DNA of 64,000 nt, from assembly GCA_016930675.1 (NCBI GenBank), contig JAFGGG010000044.1, positions 30,557 to 94,556 of the forward strand, given 5' to 3'. The DNA is from Spirochaetales bacterium. Its GTDB lineage: Bacteria; Spirochaetota; Spirochaetia; SZUA-6; RPPD01. This document shows, in pieces, positions 54,592-63,770 of the stretch. The notes beneath the pieces are model-generated. The model ran no database searches, was not told where the DNA came from, and saw only the letters and a program-made list of their open reading frames with translations. Position numbers and translations under genes: made by a program. The first letter of the stretch is position 1, and each line of letters opens with the position of its first letter.

Positions 54592-55590
54592 ATGAAAAGC
54601 AAGAAAGAACAGTATATTCAAAAATATTCACTCGCCGATATTTTTGATAAAACCATCAAAATGATAAAACATACCTGGAAAGATTCAATTATCTTATCCA
54701 TAGTGGGCTTTATTCCCTACGCGTTTGTCATGGGTGTGGCATTGCACTATTATATAGACGCGATAATAAATATCGTTTCCAGAGCACAGGACATGTACGG
54801 AGCACATAGTTTTAATTGGGAATTATTCGTACCGCTGCTGCTTGCCGTAGGATTATTGTTTTTGGCAACATTGGTTTTTGCCCTTGCGGCTTTATTTATC
54901 TCAGCCTGTATCTCATTAAAAACCTATAAGAAAGCCGGCGGCAAGGACGTTGGTTTCAAGGATAACGCGCTTTATATTTTTAAAAACAAATTTGGTACTC
55001 TGCTTTTACAGGGATTACTGTTTATTGCGATCAGTATAGGACTCTATGTGGCATATTTTATCGCGGTGTTCATTCTCGGACTCATATCAATGCTTATTTT
55101 TAATTCACCTGCGCTCCCTTTAATTTTCGCTATTCTGCTCGGCTTGGCCCTGCTTGCAGTAAGCGTCTGGCTTTTTATCGCCTTGAGTTTTTCCGCTCAG
55201 GCCGTTGTTATCGATGACGCATCGGTGACCGGAGGTCTGGTTCGCAGTTTTAAACTGGTAACCGGAAACTGGTGGAGGGTATTGGGCTATAATCTGCTTT
55301 TGGGTATCGTGCTCTCGTTTGCCATCTCGCTTGCCACCTTTCCCGTTATTATGATTTTTCTGCTGCCAATCTATATTCAGATTTTTGAATCATTGCTGGA
55401 TAATTCCGGCGGCACTATTGATTTTCAGTCTCTTTTTAACGCCTTAAGGTTTATCTATATCCCGCTGGCCATTGCCTCGTTTATTCAGGCCATAGGGTAC
55501 ATGCTCGTCAGACCGGTGTTTACGACCTTGTTTTACATCGATTTGAAATACAGAAAGGGCGAGTTTGATACGCCGAAAAAGGCAGTTTAA
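54592..55590 (+). CDS. Multi-span membrane protein, unassigned
   Basis: A 332-residue protein with six or seven membrane segments. After a cytoplasmic start (SLADIFDKTIKMIKHTWKDS) the spans alternate with short loops. The layout resembles the DUF975 or glycerophosphodiesterase membrane-domain group, but no motif is decisive. AAAGGATGAGGC precedes the ATG. Function unknown. Confidence 0.6.
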   Translation: MKSKKEQYIQKYSLADIFDKTIKMIKHTWKDSIILSIVGFIPYAFVMGVALHYYIDAIINIVSRAQDMYGAHSFNWELFVPLLLAVGLLFLATLVFALAALFISACISLKTYKKAGGKDVGFKDNALYIFKNKFGTLLLQGLLFIAISIGLYVAYFIAVFILGLISMLIFNSPALPLIFAILLGLALLAVSVWLFIALSFSAQAVVIDDASVTGGLVRSFKLVTGNWWRVLGYNLLLGIVLSFAISLATFPVIMIFLLPIYIQIFESLLDNSGGTIDFQSLFNALRFIYIPLAIASFIQAIGYMLVRPVFTTLFYIDLKYRKGEFDTPKKAV

Positions 55591-55655
55591 CTTAATAAGT
55601 CAGCTTTTACGGACCGCGGACAATTGTCTTAGACTTTAATAGAAAGTGAGAGCGC

Positions 55656-56582
55656 GTGAACAAAAAAATAACATTAGACGGCAGTTTTGAAGCTGCGGAT
55701 AAAAATCCCTTAAGCGCCGCCTTTATTATAATCTGTATCTGCGGAGGAATCTACTTCCTTGTGCCCGCCTTTATTTTTAATGTATATATTGTAATCGATG
55801 CGCTTTCCAACTCCCGGATAGATACCTTTGCCGACAAGGATTATTTCGAGATTTTAGCGCAGTATTACAACTCAATAAAAATTCCTGTCCTCATAGTTAC
55901 CGGAGCGGCCCAATACAGTATTTTATTCGGACTCAGCTATTTTCTAGTTAAAAAATGGCACACAAAACAGATCGCGGAATATGCTTTCTATCTGAGGTTC
56001 TCTTTGCCGGGACTAGTGATCGGGATTGCCAGTGCTTTTGTCATCATCCCGGTTGTGGAATTTATTTCCTACTGGTCTTATCTGCTGTTTCCCATTCTGG
56101 AAAAAATGCAAAAAGCCACCGCGGGTCTGTTTACCGCCTATAATCCTTGGGAAATGATCCTGCTGCTGTTTGTGATCGGGGTTACCCCGGCCTTTTGTGA
56201 GGAGTTCCTGTTTAGAGGATATTTTCAACGCACGCTGCAGCGCAAACTCAAGACACCGTGGCACTTCATTATTTCAGGGGCTATTTTCGCGCTTTTTCAC
56301 TTTCAGCTATTAAGTTTACCCGCGCTTGTTGTGATAGGTATATATTTGGGCTTTTTATATTACGTGTTCGGCTCCATATATGTTACCATGGCCGCGCATT
56401 TGCTCTATAACTCAACACTGATAATTCTCTGCAATTTTGAACCGGGTGAAGGTCTGTTTTTTACGGCAACAGGATATTTTCAATTACCGATTGTGGGACT
56501 GGCGTTTATGGGATTCACTGCCCTTATCATCTACAGTTTGCACTACCTGCACAAAAATAAATCCGTGCAAAAAGCAGTTTAG
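55656..56582 (+). CDS. CPBP-family intramembrane metalloprotease
   Basis: A 308-residue membrane protein with about eight spans. The CAAX-protease-like motifs are complete: E182-E183-x-x-x-R187 in CEEFLFRG, H215 in FALFHF and H248 with N252 in AAHLLYN. Proteins of this family cleave or bind prenylated or bacteriocin peptides, and some confer immunity to self-made bacteriocins. Starts at GTG 55656. It is an intact counterpart to the truncated CPBP remnant at 37114. Target unknown. Confidence 0.85.
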   Translation: MNKKITLDGSFEAADKNPLSAAFIIICICGGIYFLVPAFIFNVYIVIDALSNSRIDTFADKDYFEILAQYYNSIKIPVLIVTGAAQYSILFGLSYFLVKKWHTKQIAEYAFYLRFSLPGLVIGIASAFVIIPVVEFISYWSYLLFPILEKMQKATAGLFTAYNPWEMILLLFVIGVTPAFCEEFLFRGYFQRTLQRKLKTPWHFIISGAIFALFHFQLLSLPALVVIGIYLGFLYYVFGSIYVTMAAHLLYNSTLIILCNFEPGEGLFFTATGYFQLPIVGLAFMGFTALIIYSLHYLHKNKSVQKAV

Positions 56583-56592
56583 TACTACCGGT

Positions 56593-59028
56593 TTAGTTAA
56601 CCTCACTCACATACTGCATGACAAGATAGCGCAAATGATTATCGGATAATTTTAAATACTCATCACAGTCCGGACAGATAAATCGCTTTTGCTTCATATT
56701 CTTTAAAGCGCATTCGATACAATATATTTTTCCGCACGCATTGCATTTCCCCGCCGGAGATTCGTGCGGCGGTTCACCGTAAAGCTTTAATGCCTCCTGC
56801 GTCTCAATTTCCCGCGGCGCCCACCATTCCCGGTTGCAGCCGGAACATAAAAGCTTTAATTCGAACTTGTCGCGCAGGCGTTTGAGCAGCTTTTGCGCTT
56901 TTTTTGATTTTTTATCGATCTTCAGTACCTGCTGCAGCAGCTGTTTTGATTTGGTGTAATCCAGACGGTCCTGGTACAGAGCCGACAGATTAATTTTTAT
57001 CTCGATATTATCAGGTTCCAATGCCAAACCCTCGGTATAACAGAGTTCGGCCCGTTTATATTCACCTCTGATCAGGGCTACATTTCCGAGTTTATTATAT
57101 ACGGAAGCGGAAGGCGCGGAATCCACCAGCTTTACCAGCAGTTCGTTTGCCCGCGTAATCTGATCCGCCTCAATACAGGCGGCGGCACAGTTTTCCATAT
57201 AGATATTGTTTTCCGGTTCCATGGCCAATGCTCTTTCATAGAAGCGAGCCGCCTGCTCGTGTTTGCCCTCCCTGGCCAAGAGGTTTGCTTTATGGTTGAC
57301 AAGTCTGGCTTCCTCTCCCGTATCATTCAACAGTTTATCCACAAACTCATAAGCCTTTTTGATTTTACCTTGACGGTACAGTACATCGGAAAGGTTGATG
57401 ACAATATCTATTTCCTTAGGAGCCATTGTGTATGCTTTATTTAAGTATTCCGCCGCCTGATTGAGTTTGTTTTTTTCACTATAATAGAGTCCGTAGAGGT
57501 TATTTATCCAGACATCATTCTGATCCAGCTCATACGCCTGTTTAAGCGCTTTTCCGGGATCTCTTTCCAGCAGGTATTCGGTTTCAGCCAATCTAAACCA
57601 ATAAAGAGGATATTTTGGTTCAAGCTCGGTCGCCATTTTTAAATAATCATAAGCCTGCTCCCGGTTGCCTTCATCGATTAAAATAAGTGAAAACAAGAAA
57701 TAGATCGTGCTGTCCTTATACCCGTCGCCAATTAAGGAAACAAAAAGGGCACGGGCCTGGTCGGTTTTTCCTTCATGGTAAAGCATCTTCGCCTGAATAC
57801 TCATGACCTCTCTGTTTCCCGCGTCCAAGGCCACGATCCTGGGAACCAGAATAGAGAGATCCTGATAGTTTTCCTCCGTAAAAAATAAACGAGCCGCTTT
57901 TATGTATAATTCCAAAGCCTCTTTTTTCTTTTTTATTTTTTCCGCGCTGCGCGCGGCATTCATATAGAAAAGAGGTATGTCCGGATCAAGCTCATAAGCC
58001 TTTTTATAATGAGCATACGCATTGTGAAAGTTCCCCAGGCTGTTCTCACAGTTGCCCAAGATATTGAATAACATGGCGTTATCCGCGTAATCGTGGATAA
58101 TGGTTTTAATGTAATCACGAGCTTGGATAAATCGGTTGAGCATATAAAGTAGATTGGCCTTTTCCAGCCGTGCCTGGTTGTGTTTCGGATTAAGCGTAAG
58201 GCATTGCTTTATCTGCTCAAGCGCATCCGGATACAATTCAAGATTTAAGAGGCATTCGGCGAACAGAAAAAACTCGTCCGCGGTGGGACTCCTGTGTTTA
58301 AAGGCTTTTTTTAGCTGTACCGCGGCGGCCTGATAATTTCCCATGGCAAAAAGTGTTTTGGCATAGGTAATCCGTTGTTCGGCATCTACAGGAACATAGT
58401 TATTCCATCTGTAGTAGGCCTTTTCCACTTCCAGTGAGCGGGCGTCGATGCCGACATTATTAATTTTAAACAAAGCGTTTTCATGCTGGCTATAATTCTG
58501 AACCGCAAAACCGAACTTTCCCATATCAAGCGTATCATCCTGGAGTTCCGCTATCCACTCATTATCCACGTAAAAGGAAAAATGCGGCCCGCGCGCCACA
58601 ATCATAAGCTCGTTACTGCCCTCTTTTATGAAAGGCGATTCGGTCCACTCGATCAAATGCACGGGATTTCCGTTAAACAACACATCAAACCGATAGGTTC
58701 CGTTTTTAGCAATGAGGAAGGTGTAAAAATTTTCGTTATTTATATAGCGGAAAACAAACCCTACGGCCGAATGACCGTTGTTTTCGTCGAACATCAGTTC
58801 CGAAGTGATCACAAAATCGCTGTATTTGAAATAATTGTTAATAACCCAGGCAAACACATTTTTACGGGAAAGTTCAATCCAATAGGCCTTGTTTTTTCTG
58901 TAGGACGCGTAGCCCTGACCTTCCTCGTCTTGAAAGCGCTTTTTTTTAAGCATCCCGAAATTGGTTTGCCAGCGCTCGAACACATGCATTTCCGGGTCTA
59001 TGTCTTTTTTCTTAAATAGTCCGAACAT
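56593..59028 (-). CDS. Large TPR protein with lectin-like N-terminus and zinc-ribbon tail
   Basis: An 811-residue protein without a signal peptide. Residues about 8-200 look like a concanavalin A/LamG-like beta sandwich (GFVFRYINNENFYTFL, FSFYVDNEWIAEL). About 15 TPR units follow (about 215-700), for example AAAVQLKKAFKH and ALEQIKQCLTLNPKHNQAR. The tail (about 725-811) has Cys pairs CSGCNREWW, CNACGKIYCIEC and CPDCDEYL that would bind zinc. The combination of a sugar-binding-type fold with TPR and zinc ribbon in a cytoplasmic protein is unusual. It may be a large assembly scaffold. Function unknown. Confidence 0.7.
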   Translation of the reverse strand: MFGLFKKKDIDPEMHVFERWQTNFGMLKKKRFQDEEGQGYASYRKNKAYWIELSRKNVFAWVINNYFKYSDFVITSELMFDENNGHSAVGFVFRYINNENFYTFLIAKNGTYRFDVLFNGNPVHLIEWTESPFIKEGSNELMIVARGPHFSFYVDNEWIAELQDDTLDMGKFGFAVQNYSQHENALFKINNVGIDARSLEVEKAYYRWNNYVPVDAEQRITYAKTLFAMGNYQAAAVQLKKAFKHRSPTADEFFLFAECLLNLELYPDALEQIKQCLTLNPKHNQARLEKANLLYMLNRFIQARDYIKTIIHDYADNAMLFNILGNCENSLGNFHNAYAHYKKAYELDPDIPLFYMNAARSAEKIKKKKEALELYIKAARLFFTEENYQDLSILVPRIVALDAGNREVMSIQAKMLYHEGKTDQARALFVSLIGDGYKDSTIYFLFSLILIDEGNREQAYDYLKMATELEPKYPLYWFRLAETEYLLERDPGKALKQAYELDQNDVWINNLYGLYYSEKNKLNQAAEYLNKAYTMAPKEIDIVINLSDVLYRQGKIKKAYEFVDKLLNDTGEEARLVNHKANLLAREGKHEQAARFYERALAMEPENNIYMENCAAACIEADQITRANELLVKLVDSAPSASVYNKLGNVALIRGEYKRAELCYTEGLALEPDNIEIKINLSALYQDRLDYTKSKQLLQQVLKIDKKSKKAQKLLKRLRDKFELKLLCSGCNREWWAPREIETQEALKLYGEPPHESPAGKCNACGKIYCIECALKNMKQKRFICPDCDEYLKLSDNHLRYLVMQYVSEVN

Positions 59029-59089
59029 GATTAGTATATAAAAGAGTAATTTTAGAAAATAATCAAGGGGGGGTAAGATAGGAAAACAA

Positions 59090-59180
59090 TCTGTGGCTAT
59101 TTACGCCATTAATAGTTTTCAAATTTGAACACAGATTAATACGGGTTTTCACAGATTTTTCTAACACGGAGACGCAAAGC
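59090..59180. repeat. Dispersed intergenic repeat fragment
   Basis: ACACAGATTAATACGGG and TTTTCACAGATTTTTC, then ACACGGAG, occur in the 174-nt gap between the TPR and Lnt-like genes. Related words are CCACAGATTACACGG at about 53505-53520 and CACTGATTAACATGG at about 63820-63835. Confidence 0.4.
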
Positions 59181-59202
59181 CCGCGCGGATTGAGGAGGTT
59201 CA

Positions 59203-60756
59203 TTATTCTTTTTTTTCTGTTCGTATAATAGCCAGAACAATTAATGAAAGCAGAAGTAATACAATAATATAGGGAAATATAAAGCCAATAGCAGCGTAAA
59301 ATGAATCATGAGAAACCACAGGGACATTGGTATAAAAATTCCTTGAGCCGTGTTCAATAAAATTTTGCCCTGCCCAATATCTGTAATACGGATCAATAAC
59401 AGCGCTATCTCCTGTAAATCCCGCAATCCTGACCATGGTAAAGCCGTTTTCTAATGCTCTGTATGCACTAGTATAGGTAATTAACGGCGTAAACATAGGT
59501 GCATCAAAAGAAGGAACAAACAAGAGATCAATATTTTTTACTGCCGCTTGTCTGAGATAATGGGGCAAGCACATATCCACGCAGATAACCTGACCGATCC
59601 GACCGTAAGGTGTATCTATATAAGGAATATTTCTTGGACCAGCCTCTACTATGACATCTTCAAATCCGGGACCGGGAAACGCTTTTGCATATTCCCAGGC
59701 CTTTTTTCCATCCGGAGTAAAAAGAACACTCATATTCTTCTCCGCCTGCTTTTTTCTTTCTTTTTTATTTAATATTCTTGCATACGAGACCAGCAAATAT
59801 ATTTCATGTTCATCAGCAATATTTTTCATTTCCAATAAATAGGCATCTGCTGCAGATGATTCCAATGTCAGTGCATACTCTTGCCAGACAATGATTTTCG
59901 CGCCGGCTCTTACTGCTTCCAGTGTTTTTTCACGCATCTCATGCAGATATGATTGCGGACTGCTCATTCTGAGTGTATATTCGTCCGAATCTAAGTCCAC
60001 AATCTCGTTAAAACTTAAACCGGACTCGGCCATAATCTTATAAAAGTTGTTATCTAATGTAATTCCTGCTATCGGTACATTCTTATCCGCTTTTTGAGGA
60101 AAGGCAATCACAGTTCCGCTATAAATAAGTATTGCAGTGATTATAGAAATAAAAACCAAACCAGAGTAACCAAGGTTTTTAATGTTCCATTTTTCTTGCC
60201 ACAGGAAATTAATCATGGAAGCAGACCACGCAACTAAAAAACTAAGTCCAAAAACACCAAAAATAGAAACAAACATAACCAAAGGAGGAAGCGTAAATTG
60301 TGTGTCTCCAAACGTACTGCCAGTTCCAAACCAAAAAGAACTTATCATTTCCACAGCCACTACTGCTGACGGGAAAATAAGAGTGGCTAAAAACTTGGGT
60401 AGCTTTTTATAAAGCGCTTTATCTAAAATGAAAGGCACTAAATACAACGGAGCCAATAATAATAAACCCGATTGAATCTGCATGATGAGAACGGTTAGAA
60501 AATCCATTTCTATTGCTGTCTCATCAACCATGCTCATAAATGGCATTAAACCGATAAAAATTGATAGTTGTAGTGTTACAAAACCAGTAATAACCGCAAA
60601 AATCCATTTACTATTACGCATAAAACGGATTAAAAAAACAGGCGCGATCCAGGCGGCAATCCAAACCGGATTATCAAATTTAAACAGTGAAAACGAGAAG
60701 GCCACTAATGTGATAGCCAAATAAATTCCATTATATAACCATTTCTTTGTGTTCAT
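59203..60756 (-). CDS. Apolipoprotein N-acyltransferase-like protein, copy 1
   Basis: A 517-residue protein: six or seven N-terminal spans (about 1-220), a carbon-nitrogen hydrolase domain (about 225-490) and a final span. The Glu-Lys-Cys triad can be placed as E293 in WQEYALTLE, K358 in EYAKAFPGP and C392 in QVICVDMC. Lnt N-acylates the diacylglyceryl cysteine of lipoproteins at the outer face of the inner membrane. The layout is that of Lnt, but sequence is divergent and there are two copies here, so one may act on another acceptor. Last gene of the TetR-led run. Confidence 0.78.
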   Translation of the reverse strand: MNTKKWLYNGIYLAITLVAFSFSLFKFDNPVWIAAWIAPVFLIRFMRNSKWIFAVITGFVTLQLSIFIGLMPFMSMVDETAIEMDFLTVLIMQIQSGLLLLAPLYLVPFILDKALYKKLPKFLATLIFPSAVVAVEMISSFWFGTGSTFGDTQFTLPPLVMFVSIFGVFGLSFLVAWSASMINFLWQEKWNIKNLGYSGLVFISIITAILIYSGTVIAFPQKADKNVPIAGITLDNNFYKIMAESGLSFNEIVDLDSDEYTLRMSSPQSYLHEMREKTLEAVRAGAKIIVWQEYALTLESSAADAYLLEMKNIADEHEIYLLVSYARILNKKERKKQAEKNMSVLFTPDGKKAWEYAKAFPGPGFEDVIVEAGPRNIPYIDTPYGRIGQVICVDMCLPHYLRQAAVKNIDLLFVPSFDAPMFTPLITYTSAYRALENGFTMVRIAGFTGDSAVIDPYYRYWAGQNFIEHGSRNFYTNVPVVSHDSFYAAIGFIFPYIIVLLLLSLIVLAIIRTEKKE

Positions 60757-60820
60757 TTCTGTACTCCTTTACATTTTTATAGTTTTAAAAAGATAAAACC
60801 TTAGCGATCCACAAGACTCA

Positions 60821-61414
60821 CTAAAAATTATATCCAATTCCGACAGCAAAAGTTATATTTGCAATAACTTCGTCAAACGAATAGTAGATCATATCAACTC
60901 TGGATAATATCTGTATTGATACTTCATTTATAGATATTTCAACTCCCCCTCCTACCAAAAAATCAAATCCAAATCTACTGTCGCTTTCTAAGCCAATATA
61001 AGGACCTAAACCAGATTGGAATGAAAAACCAAACCAATCATTACTCCAAATAACAACCTCATTAATAAAGAGTGCCTGGAGATATGTAGTACCTCGATTT
61101 AAGTCATTACCAAATACATTAAACATACGAATATAAGCCACATCCAACCCCAAATAATTGGTAAGATTGTCTGTTTTATCTCCAAACAACAATTGTAATC
61201 CAAAACCATAATTACCGTTTGTACTCTTATCAATACCAATATTTACGGTCGTGGTGCCATATAATCCATAAGCTGTAAGTTGAAAATCTAGAGAATCCGT
61301 GGAAGTATTTTGTTCGCTGGTATTTATAGAATCAGCATGAACTAAACATACTCCATAAAATGTATAAATTAAAAATATTAAACCAATAGCTATTCTTTTC
61401 CTTGAATAATTCAT
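60821..61414 (-). CDS. Small outer-membrane beta-barrel protein
   Basis: A 197-residue exported protein (signal residues 1-28, likely cut after VHA) made of alternating aromatic beta strands with GIGYNF at the C-terminus, the terminal-Phe pattern of outer-membrane barrels. About eight strands are plausible. It sits between the two Lnt-like genes, 29 nt after the second copy and 64 nt before the first copy. Function unknown, perhaps an OmpA/OmpW-sized porin or stress protein. Confidence 0.65.
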   Translation of the reverse strand: MNYSRKRIAIGLIFLIYTFYGVCLVHADSINTSEQNTSTDSLDFQLTAYGLYGTTTVNIGIDKSTNGNYGFGLQLLFGDKTDNLTNYLGLDVAYIRMFNVFGNDLNRGTTYLQALFINEVVIWSNDWFGFSFQSGLGPYIGLESDSRFGFDFLVGGGVEISINEVSIQILSRVDMIYYSFDEVIANITFAVGIGYNF

Positions 61415-61442
61415 TTTAAAACCTCCAATTTGTTTTTATTAC

Positions 61443-63008
61443 TTATTTTGCTGATTTGATTATCACTGCTCGAATAATAGCCAATAAAATTAATGAAAGC
61501 AGAAGTAATACAACAGCATAGGGAAAAATAAAGCCAAAAGCAGCATAAAAAGTATTTGTGGAAAGCACCGGTACATTGGCATAAAAATTCCTTGCTCCTT
61601 GATCAAAAGTATTCTGCCCGGCCCACTGTCGGTAATAGGGATCAATGACAGCGCTATGACCATCTCCGGCAATCCTGATCATGGTAAAGCCGTTTTCTAC
61701 AGCTCTATACGCGCTAGTAAAGGATACCCGAGGAGTATGGGCCACCGTATCCCAAGCGGGGATCAATAACAAATCGATGTTTTTTTCCGCTGCTTGCCTG
61801 ATATAATGGGGAAAGGCACTATCAAAACAGATTACCTGACCAAGCCGGCCATAAGGTGTATCGAGGTAAGGAATATCTTGGGGGCCGGCATTAACCATAT
61901 AATCTTCAAATCCAGGAATAGGAAAGGCTTTAGTGTATTCCCAAGCCTTTTTCCCCTCCGGAGTAAAAAGAACACCTGTGTTCTGCATTGGCTTGTCTTT
62001 TTTCTCTTTGTCATTAAATAATCTTTCATAGGCCACTAATATATAGACATCCTCCTTATCAGCCAGGTTTTTCATTTCCAGAAGCAGAGCATCTGCCACG
62101 GACGACTCCAACATAAGTGATGTTTCCTGCCAGATAATGATTTTTGCCCCGTGCTTTACCGCTTGCCGTGTTTTGTGACGTATATCATCCACATGCGATT
62201 GGGGGCTGCTCATTACTTTAGCATAGTCAGCCGGGCTCAACTTCGAGACCTCAAAAAAACTTAATCCTGAGTCTATAACCCGTTCTTCAAGATAGATATT
62301 GGTTGTAATTCCCGCTATAGGCACGGATTTGTCCGCTTTCTCCGGAAAAGCAAGCGCAACTCCCCCATATAGCAACATAGCGGCCATTATGGCAGCATAT
62401 ACCAATCCGGAGTAACCAAGATTTTTAATATTCCAATTTTCTTGCCACAGATAATTGATCATGGAAGCAAACCAGGCAAGTAAAAAGCTTAAACCAAACA
62501 CGCCAAAAAGCGAGCATGTCATGACTAGTGGTTGGACAGCAAATTGTGATCCAGCAAAAGAGCTAACTCCTGTGGTTAAGGAAAACAACAGTTCAAAAGC
62601 CACTACCGCCCCCGGGTAAATGAGAGTGGCGGTAAACTTAGGTAATTTCTTATAAAGGGCTTTATCCACAAGAAAGGGAACTAATAATGAGGGCACAAAA
62701 AACAAAGCACCTGATTTTACCTGCCATAAAAGAAGAAACATAAAATCCACTTGATCCGACATTGAGGCTGCCGAAAAATACATGCTTAACAGCGGTAATG
62801 AACCAAGAAAGTCTGCCAGCTGAAGGGCGATAAAACCGGCAATAACAGCAAAACCCCATTTGTTATGACGCATAAAACGAATCATAAAAACAGGCGCGAT
62901 CCAGGCGGCAATCCAAACCGAATTATCACTTTTTAATAGTGAAAGTGCGAAGGTCAGTAAGGTGATAGTCAGATATGTTCCATTATGTAACCATTTCGTT
63001 GTATTCAT
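61443..63008 (-). CDS. Apolipoprotein N-acyltransferase-like protein, copy 2
   Basis: A 521-residue paralogue of the protein at 59203, similar along its whole length, with the triad E295 (WQETSLMLE), K360 (EYTKAFPIP) and C394 (QVICFDSA). The start at 63008 matches the start of copy 1 and has AGGA 5-6 nt upstream; an ATG four codons earlier has none. Tandem duplication with a barrel gene inserted between the copies. Adjacent to TetR, with a 16-bp palindrome at 63040-63075 directly upstream, so it is probably repressed by that TetR protein. Confidence 0.78.
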   Translation of the reverse strand: MNTTKWLHNGTYLTITLLTFALSLLKSDNSVWIAAWIAPVFMIRFMRHNKWGFAVIAGFIALQLADFLGSLPLLSMYFSAASMSDQVDFMFLLLWQVKSGALFFVPSLLVPFLVDKALYKKLPKFTATLIYPGAVVAFELLFSLTTGVSSFAGSQFAVQPLVMTCSLFGVFGLSFLLAWFASMINYLWQENWNIKNLGYSGLVYAAIMAAMLLYGGVALAFPEKADKSVPIAGITTNIYLEERVIDSGLSFFEVSKLSPADYAKVMSSPQSHVDDIRHKTRQAVKHGAKIIIWQETSLMLESSVADALLLEMKNLADKEDVYILVAYERLFNDKEKKDKPMQNTGVLFTPEGKKAWEYTKAFPIPGFEDYMVNAGPQDIPYLDTPYGRLGQVICFDSAFPHYIRQAAEKNIDLLLIPAWDTVAHTPRVSFTSAYRAVENGFTMIRIAGDGHSAVIDPYYRQWAGQNTFDQGARNFYANVPVLSTNTFYAAFGFIFPYAVVLLLLSLILLAIIRAVIIKSAK

Positions 63009-63039
63009 TTCTGTCCTCATTATTATTTTATCGAATCTG

Positions 63040-63075
63040 ATATTCTTATGATTGACAGATCAATCATAAGAATAT
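63040..63075. promoter_or_regulatory. Perfect 16-bp inverted repeat, probable TetR operator
   Basis: ATATTCTTATGATTGA (63040-63055) and TCAATCATAAGAATAT (63060-63075) with a CAGA centre, 31 nt upstream of the copy 2 Lnt-like start. A second TGACATATCAATCA word at about 63098-63111 repeats its right half, giving two half-related sites in the 119-nt gap. Confidence 0.7.
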
Positions 63076-63127
63076 AGTAAATATACACCTTAATGACTGA
63101 CATATCAATCAATAATTAATAAAAAAA

Positions 63128-63733
63128 TTATTTTTTTATCATTCTTATTATTAAATCTACAATATTTTTTTCATTCAAATCATTTTCAAAAATCTCATGT
63201 CCTCGCAGGTTAAAACCAAGCGCAATGTAGCCTAATAAAAGTACAATTTCCTGAGGATTAATATCAATAATCTCTCCGCTTTGTTGCCCCTGCTTTATTG
63301 TTTCGAATATCAATTGAAATACCGGTTCTGAATATACATCTTTTATTAACAGTTTATCCCAAAGGTGGGGATGAAAAGTAAGCTGTAACATTAGCCGGTA
63401 ATACAACTCACCCGTGGGATCATTATTATGCATGGTAAATAACTGGGTAAAGATTACTTTTATTCTTTCCAATGGTGATATTTTCATGTTCTTTAATTGA
63501 GCAACCAATTCATTACTTGAAGCAAAGAGGTCATTCAACAACTCGACAAATATTTGTTCTTTGGAAGAGAAATACGTATACACCAGGCCATAACTCACCC
63601 CTGCCGCCTGGGCAATATCACTCATCTTAGCGGCAGCAAGACCGTTTTCGGCAAAGACCGTAAGACCTGCCTTTAATATTCTCTCTTTTTTATCTTTTTT
63701 TATACGTTCATTTTCTTCAGGAGTCCGGGGCAC
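63128..63733 (-). CDS. TetR-family transcriptional regulator
   Basis: A 201-residue repressor with an N-terminal HTH: RILKAGLTVFAENGLAAAKM (about 18-37), then SDIAQAAGVSYGLVYTYFSSKEQIF (about 38-62). The C-terminal ligand and dimer region is unrecognised. Starts at GTG 63733, with AAAAGGA about 6 nt upstream; no ATG is available in frame. Same strand as and directly upstream of the Lnt-like/barrel genes, and flanked by palindromes on both sides, which fits auto-control and control of the downstream run. Confidence 0.87.
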   Translation of the reverse strand: MPRTPEENERIKKDKKERILKAGLTVFAENGLAAAKMSDIAQAAGVSYGLVYTYFSSKEQIFVELLNDLFASSNELVAQLKNMKISPLERIKVIFTQLFTMHNNDPTGELYYRLMLQLTFHPHLWDKLLIKDVYSEPVFQLIFETIKQGQQSGEIIDINPQEIVLLLGYIALGFNLRGHEIFENDLNEKNIVDLIIRMIKK

Positions 63734-63746
63734 ACATCATCCTTTT

Positions 63747-63770
63747 ATTATTGACATTTTTGTCAATAAT
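63747..63770. promoter_or_regulatory. Inverted repeat at the TetR promoter, probable autoregulatory site
   Basis: ATTATTGACA (63747-63756) and TGTCAATAAT (63761-63770) with a TTTT centre, 14 nt upstream of the tetR start. It shares the TTGAC/GTCAA core partly with the 63040 site. Confidence 0.65.
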
